Both the position numbers and the translations under genes were made by a program. Of a stretch of 64,000 nucleotides of DNA, positions 60,875 through 64,000 are shown in pieces. The stretch covers positions 4,898,001 to 4,962,000 of the forward strand of contig OY762279.1 in NCBI GenBank assembly GCA_963665455.1. The letters run 5' to 3'. The notes below the pieces were generated by a model. It searched no databases. It was given only the letters and a program-made list of their open reading frames with translations, and was not told the origin of the DNA. The DNA is from VXNE01 sp963665455 (GTDB lineage Bacteria > Pseudomonadota > Gammaproteobacteria > Pseudomonadales > Azotimanducaceae). Numbering within the stretch: position 1 is the first letter of the stretch; each line of letters begins with the position of its first letter.

Positions 60875-61798
60875 ATGCGCAAAACCCCGGACCCCGACAT
60901 CGACCGCAAGGACCCGTGGGCGTGGCCCGAATCGCGGTGGCGCGCGATCGTCGAGAAGGTCCGCGCTGGACGGTCGCTCAAGCCGGATGTCTGGCCCGGT
61001 GGCGCGCGCTGCGCCGTGGCGCTCTCGTTCGACTCCGACCACGAGACCCTCACCCTGCGCACCGGCGAGCGCTCACCGGGCCGGCTCAGCCAGGGCGAAT
61101 ACGGCGCTCGGGCCGGGGTGCCCCGCATTCTCGGCCTACTCCGGCGACACGACGTGCCGGCCACGTTCTTCGTCCCCGCGGTGACCGCGATGCTGTACCC
61201 GAATGAGCAGCGGCAGGTCACCGCCGCCGGACACGAAATCGGCATCCACTCGTGGATCCACGAGACGAACTCCACGCTGCCCCCCGAAACGGAGCGCGAA
61301 CTCCAGATGCGCGCGGCGGACCAGCTCGAGGCCATCGCGGGCACGCGGCCGGTCGGCATCCGCACGCCGTCGTGGGACTTCTCCGAGCACACCCTCGCCA
61401 TCATCCGGGAGATGGGCCTGCTCTACGACTCCTCCCTCATGGCGGACGACGACCCGTACGAGCTTCTTGAGGACAACGAACCGACCGGGATCGTGGAACT
61501 CCCGGTCGAGTGGATTCGCGACGACGTCCCGTACTGGGCGCCCGACCGGTCCGGCTTCCTCCGGCCCCACGCCCCGCCGGGAGGCGTGCTCGAAGTGTTC
61601 CGCCGCGAGTTCGACGGCGCATACGCGGAGCAGGGGCTCTTCCTCCTCACCATGCACCCGCACGTTATCGGTCATCGGTCCCGCATCCAGATACTCGACG
61701 AACTGGTCCACCACATGCGGTCGCGCCCCGGCGTGTGGTTCGCGACCCATGCAGACGTCGCACGTTACTGCCGCGACCGGGCGGGCTTGTCCGGGTGA
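60875..61798 (+). CDS. Polysaccharide deacetylase family protein
   Basis: A 307-residue NodB-type hydrolase. VALSFDSDHETLTL contains the Asp-Ser-Asp-His variant of the metal motif (the NodB Asp-Asp pair), EIGIHSWIHETN has the His-x3-His metal ligands, and GIRTPSWDFSEHT and FLLTMHPHVIGH are the later motifs. Such enzymes remove acetyl groups from peptidoglycan or N-acetylated amides; members lacking a signal peptide like this one often act on cytosolic substrates such as allantoin-type amides. No signal peptide is seen. Its TGA overlaps the dtd start by 4 bases. Confidence 0.88.
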   Translation: MRKTPDPDIDRKDPWAWPESRWRAIVEKVRAGRSLKPDVWPGGARCAVALSFDSDHETLTLRTGERSPGRLSQGEYGARAGVPRILGLLRRHDVPATFFVPAVTAMLYPNEQRQVTAAGHEIGIHSWIHETNSTLPPETERELQMRAADQLEAIAGTRPVGIRTPSWDFSEHTLAIIREMGLLYDSSLMADDDPYELLEDNEPTGIVELPVEWIRDDVPYWAPDRSGFLRPHAPPGGVLEVFRREFDGAYAEQGLFLLTMHPHVIGHRSRIQILDELVHHMRSRPGVWFATHADVARYCRDRAGLSG

Positions 61799-62232
61799 GG
61801 GCCCTCTGTCAACGCGTGAGCGAAGCCCGGGTCGTCGTCGATGGAAGCGAGGTGGCGCGCATCGGACAGGGCCTCGTCGTGCTGCTCGGCGTGTTCACCG
61901 ACGACGACGAGACGACCGCCGTGCGGCTCGCCGAGAAGACCCTCGCCCTGCGCGTGTTCGCCGACGACGCGAAGCCCATGAACCGCTCCGTGGTCGACGT
62001 TTCCGGGAGCGTGCTCGTCGTCTCGCAGTTCACCTTGGCGGCGGATACGTCCCGAGGGAACCGGCCCGGCTTCGCAAGGGCCGCGCCACCGGACGGCGCC
62101 CGGGCGCTGTACGAGCGCTACGTGGCGGAATTGCGCGCGCGTTGGCCACGGGTGGAGACCGGGGTGTTCGGAACGCACATGCAGGTCACGCTCACGAACG
62201 ACGGCCCGGTGACCATCCTACTCGAGCGCTGA
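61795..62232 (+). CDS. dtd: D-aminoacyl-tRNA deacylase
   Basis: A 145-residue protein, exactly the normal length of DTD, which removes D-amino acids from mischarged tRNAs. The motifs LVVLLGVFTDDDE, SVLVVSQFTLAADTSRGNRP and FGTHMQVTLTNDGPVTILLE include the two catalytic-site segments SQFTL and NDGPVT. The GTG start overlaps the deacetylase stop (GTGA). It converges with the DUF4143 ATPase gene, and the two genes overlap by 15 bases at their 3' ends. Confidence 0.95.
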   Translation: MRALCQRVSEARVVVDGSEVARIGQGLVVLLGVFTDDDETTAVRLAEKTLALRVFADDAKPMNRSVVDVSGSVLVVSQFTLAADTSRGNRPGFARAAPPDGARALYERYVAELRARWPRVETGVFGTHMQVTLTNDGPVTILLER

Positions 62233-63405
62233 GAAGACGGTCGGGAAGTTCTCAAGCGTCACGATGACCGCTTCCTTGGCGTGGGGAAAAGTCTCGTGGA
62301 AGGCGTCCAAAGCGCTTAGGTGACGCTCGGTGGCCCCCTCCAACGTGACCTGGATCGGGGTGGGTCCGCCATCCGTCAGGATCACGAAGTCCACCTCTCC
62401 GGCCCCGGCCCCCGCCCCGCGCCAATAGGAGACATCGCCGAAGCGCTTCCGGAGTTCAACGAACGTGGCGCACTCCAACGCCTTGCCGAGGTCGCGGCCG
62501 GTCCGCCTCACGGCGACGCGCCGCAGGGCGGTATCAACGGGATAGTACTTGCGGTTGCGCTGCGCCCGCTTGCGTTGCGAGTACGCGAACCACGGGCAGG
62601 CGAACAGGAGATAGGCCTGCTCGCAGGCTTCGAGATACGCGGACACGGTCTCCACGGCGACCCCGCTGGCCGCCGCGATGCGCCGCAGGCTGAACTCGGA
62701 ACCCGCCGATTTGAACACCATCTGCACGATCTGCCGCAGGGCGATGGACGATCTCGCCCCCACCCTTTCTCGGACGTCGCGTTGCAGGATGTCCACGAAA
62801 TACTGCCGCAGGAGCAGATCCCCATCCTCGCTCGCGAGCGGTTCCGGAAAGCCGCCGTGATGCAGATGATCCGCCACCGTCGCGTCCGGTTGTATGCGAC
62901 GGAACTCGTCGAGGTCGAACGGAAACAGCTCCACGGTGACGTGCCTTCCCGTCAGCACGGACGCCAACTCACCGGACAGGAGGTGCGCATTGGAACCGCT
63001 TACCACGAATCGAAAACGACCCGGTCGTTCGAGCTTCGCCCGCAGCCAGCGCTCCCACTCCCGCACCCATTGGATCTCGTCCAGGAACACCGTGAGCGGT
63101 CCCCCGTCCGGCCGCATGGCACCGAACGCCTGCGTCAACTGCTCCAGCGTTTCGAAGCCGAGCGCTCCCGCGAGGCGGGGATCCTCGAAGTTCACGAACA
63201 GGCAGTCCCGTCGATCAAGCCCGTAGCGTTCGATCAGTTGGGCGAGCAGCGTGGACTTCCCGCAACGCCGCACGCCCTGGACCACGAGCGCGACGCGACT
63301 GGACAGCGAACGCGGCAGGGCGACGCGGCGGGCTACCGACGGCGGTGGTGGATGGTCCCAGAAGCTCCAGGTGGCGGCGACGGCTAGGAGATCGTCGCTG
63401 TCCAT
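62218..63405 (-). CDS. AAA_14/DUF4143 family ATPase
   Basis: A 395-residue protein. Walker A is GVRRCGKSTLL, Walker B is GPLTVFLDEIQWV, followed by the Arg-rich sensor region RFRFVVSGSNAHLLSGELAS (AAA_14). The C-terminal DUF4143 domain begins near residue 205 (VETVSAYLEACEQAYLLF) and ends with the nuclease-like EVDFVILTDGG, where Glu and Asp of a PD-(D/E)XK-like fold may lie. These ATPases are frequent in genomes with mobile content and have no settled function. Upstream are two 18-bp palindromic operators. The start ATG has no strong ribosome-binding site. Confidence 0.85.
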   Translation of the reverse strand: MDSDDLLAVAATWSFWDHPPPPSVARRVALPRSLSSRVALVVQGVRRCGKSTLLAQLIERYGLDRRDCLFVNFEDPRLAGALGFETLEQLTQAFGAMRPDGGPLTVFLDEIQWVREWERWLRAKLERPGRFRFVVSGSNAHLLSGELASVLTGRHVTVELFPFDLDEFRRIQPDATVADHLHHGGFPEPLASEDGDLLLRQYFVDILQRDVRERVGARSSIALRQIVQMVFKSAGSEFSLRRIAAASGVAVETVSAYLEACEQAYLLFACPWFAYSQRKRAQRNRKYYPVDTALRRVAVRRTGRDLGKALECATFVELRKRFGDVSYWRGAGAGAGEVDFVILTDGGPTPIQVTLEGATERHLSALDAFHETFPHAKEAVIVTLENFPTVFSALE

Positions 63406-63407
63406 AG

Positions 63408-63425
63408 TGTCGAGTTAACTCTACA
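63408..63425 (-). promoter_or_regulatory. Operator 1 of the DUF4143 gene
   Basis: TGTCGAGTTAACTCTACA is a near-perfect 18-bp palindrome (one mismatch in the arms) just before the start codon. It is almost identical to operator 2. Confidence 0.65.
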
Positions 63426-63463
63426 AATTATGAAGCGTCGATCTTACTCTACGAAAGGTTCAT

Positions 63464-63481
63464 TGTCGAGTTTACTCGACA
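63464..63481 (-). promoter_or_regulatory. Operator 2 of the DUF4143 gene
   Basis: TGTCGAGTTTACTCGACA has perfect 8-bp arms. The centres of the two operators are 56 bases apart, and a half-site ACTCTAC lies between them near 63446. On the minus strand a CATAAT -10-like hexamer lies between the two. Confidence 0.7.
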
Positions 63482-63606
63482 TATCGAACGCGACGGCCTG
63501 CCTGAAGGGTTGAGGCCCAGAGAGGTCGCCAACGTCGCGACAGCGGACACCAGCGCCCCGACAGGGAGTTGACCAGCAGCCGGACGGCGAACCAGTTCCC
63601 TCCCGA

Positions 63607-64000
63607 CTACTCCTTGGCTTCGGCGCGTTGCGCGAACCGCGAGAGGATGATGCCCGCCTCGAACAGCACCCAGGTCGGCAGCGCGAGCAGCAGTTGCGAT
63701 ACCACGTCCGGCGGCGTCAGCAACATGCCCGCGATGAAGCAGACGACGATGATGTAGGGCCGCTTGCGGGCCATCGCCTCGGGCGTGGTCAGTCCCGACA
63801 ACACGAGCAGGAAGGTCGCCACCGGCACTTCGAAGGCTACGCCGAAGGCGAAGAACATCTTCAGGACGAAGTCGAGGTAGCGGTTGATGTCCGTCATCAT
63901 CGTGACGCCCTCGGGCGCCACCCCGGCGAAGAACTGGAAGACGAGCGGAAACACGGCGTAGTACGCGAAGGACATGCCGAGGTAGAAGAGCGCGACGCTC
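63607..64000 (-). CDS. tatC: Sec-independent protein translocase TatC, C-terminal part (partial)
   Basis: About 131 residues at the C-terminus of TatC, continuing beyond the right edge. FYLGMSFAYYAVFPLVFQFF, YLDFVLKMFFAFGVAFEVPV and the closing MLLTPPDVVSQLLLALPTWV are characteristic of TatC helices 3-6. TatC recognises twin-arginine signal peptides and, with TatA/B, exports folded proteins. Expected neighbours tatA and tatB would be outside the window. Confidence 0.95.
   Translation of the reverse strand, partial: SVALFYLGMSFAYYAVFPLVFQFFAGVAPEGVTMMTDINRYLDFVLKMFFAFGVAFEVPVATFLLVLSGLTTPEAMARKRPYIIVVCFIAGMLLTPPDVVSQLLLALPTWVLFEAGIILSRFAQRAEAKE

Overview
The window is a high-GC chromosomal segment of what looks like an uncultured gammaproteobacterium. 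The glnA / DUF4124 lipoprotein-like gene / ntrB / ntrC block, the Tat translocase gene, the dtd gene and a TonB-dependent receptor all fit a Gram-negative proteobacterium. No rRNA gene, tRNA gene or CRISPR array was recognised, although tRNA detection by eye is weak. The species cannot be named from the sequence.

Layout. 1-9.8 kb: the end of a TonB-dependent receptor, an M20 peptidase, an Nramp-related transporter, a Uma2-type protein, an HNH nuclease, a MaoC-type hydratase, a SPOR protein, a cupin, a peroxiredoxin, a NUDIX hydrolase and a DMT exporter. 9.76-10.01 kb is filled by two adjoining dispersed repeats that abut the stop codon of an AAA ATPase. 11.3-23.2 kb is a coenzyme F420 region: an F420-type LLM oxidoreductase, a UPF0175/DUF3368 toxin-antitoxin pair, F420:NADP oxidoreductase, cofE, cofD, cofC and a fused cofGH (fbiC). 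The last is separated from the rest by a lower-GC two-gene insert (51-aa protein plus a degenerate ImmA/IrrE-like protein) and by a secreted FG-GAP/beta-lactamase fusion. 23.3-28.9 kb: an endonuclease III-like Fe-S protein, DUF2277, a deazaflavin-dependent oxidoreductase, a nucleotidyltransferase/ribbon-helix-helix pair, an aldo/keto reductase, an orphan VapB-like antitoxin, an RDD protein and a gluzincin-like peptidase.

28.9-45 kb: a minus-strand peptide ABC operon (143-aa protein, Gfo/Idh oxidoreductase, permeases, binding protein, DppD-like ATPase). Its DppF-like ATPase lies 9 kb away, because a plus-strand adaptor-RND-RND-adaptor efflux cassette sits between them. 45-54 kb is a rearranged accessory region: two parts of a broken transposase, an intact and a broken copy of a Uma2-like gene, a membrane protein with an OmpA-like tail, a PPC/FGE pseudogene and a 1,261-aa secreted repeat protein.

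54.2-64 kb returns to housekeeping genes: ntrC, ntrB, a DUF4124 protein and glnA with a clear sigma-54 promoter, upstream NtrC-like sites and a terminator; a TusA/PP-loop thiolation pair; a polysaccharide deacetylase; dtd; a DUF4143 ATPase with palindromic operators; and the C-terminal part of tatC.

Working together: the cof genes could supply F420 to the LLM enzyme (11.3 kb), the F420:NADP oxidoreductase and the DDN-like enzyme (24.4 kb). NtrBC would control glnA through the sigma-54 promoter. The most interesting uncharacterised items are the 51-aa/445-aa gene pair, the TM-OmpA protein, the two FG-GAP proteins and the short CTAG-bounded repeats.
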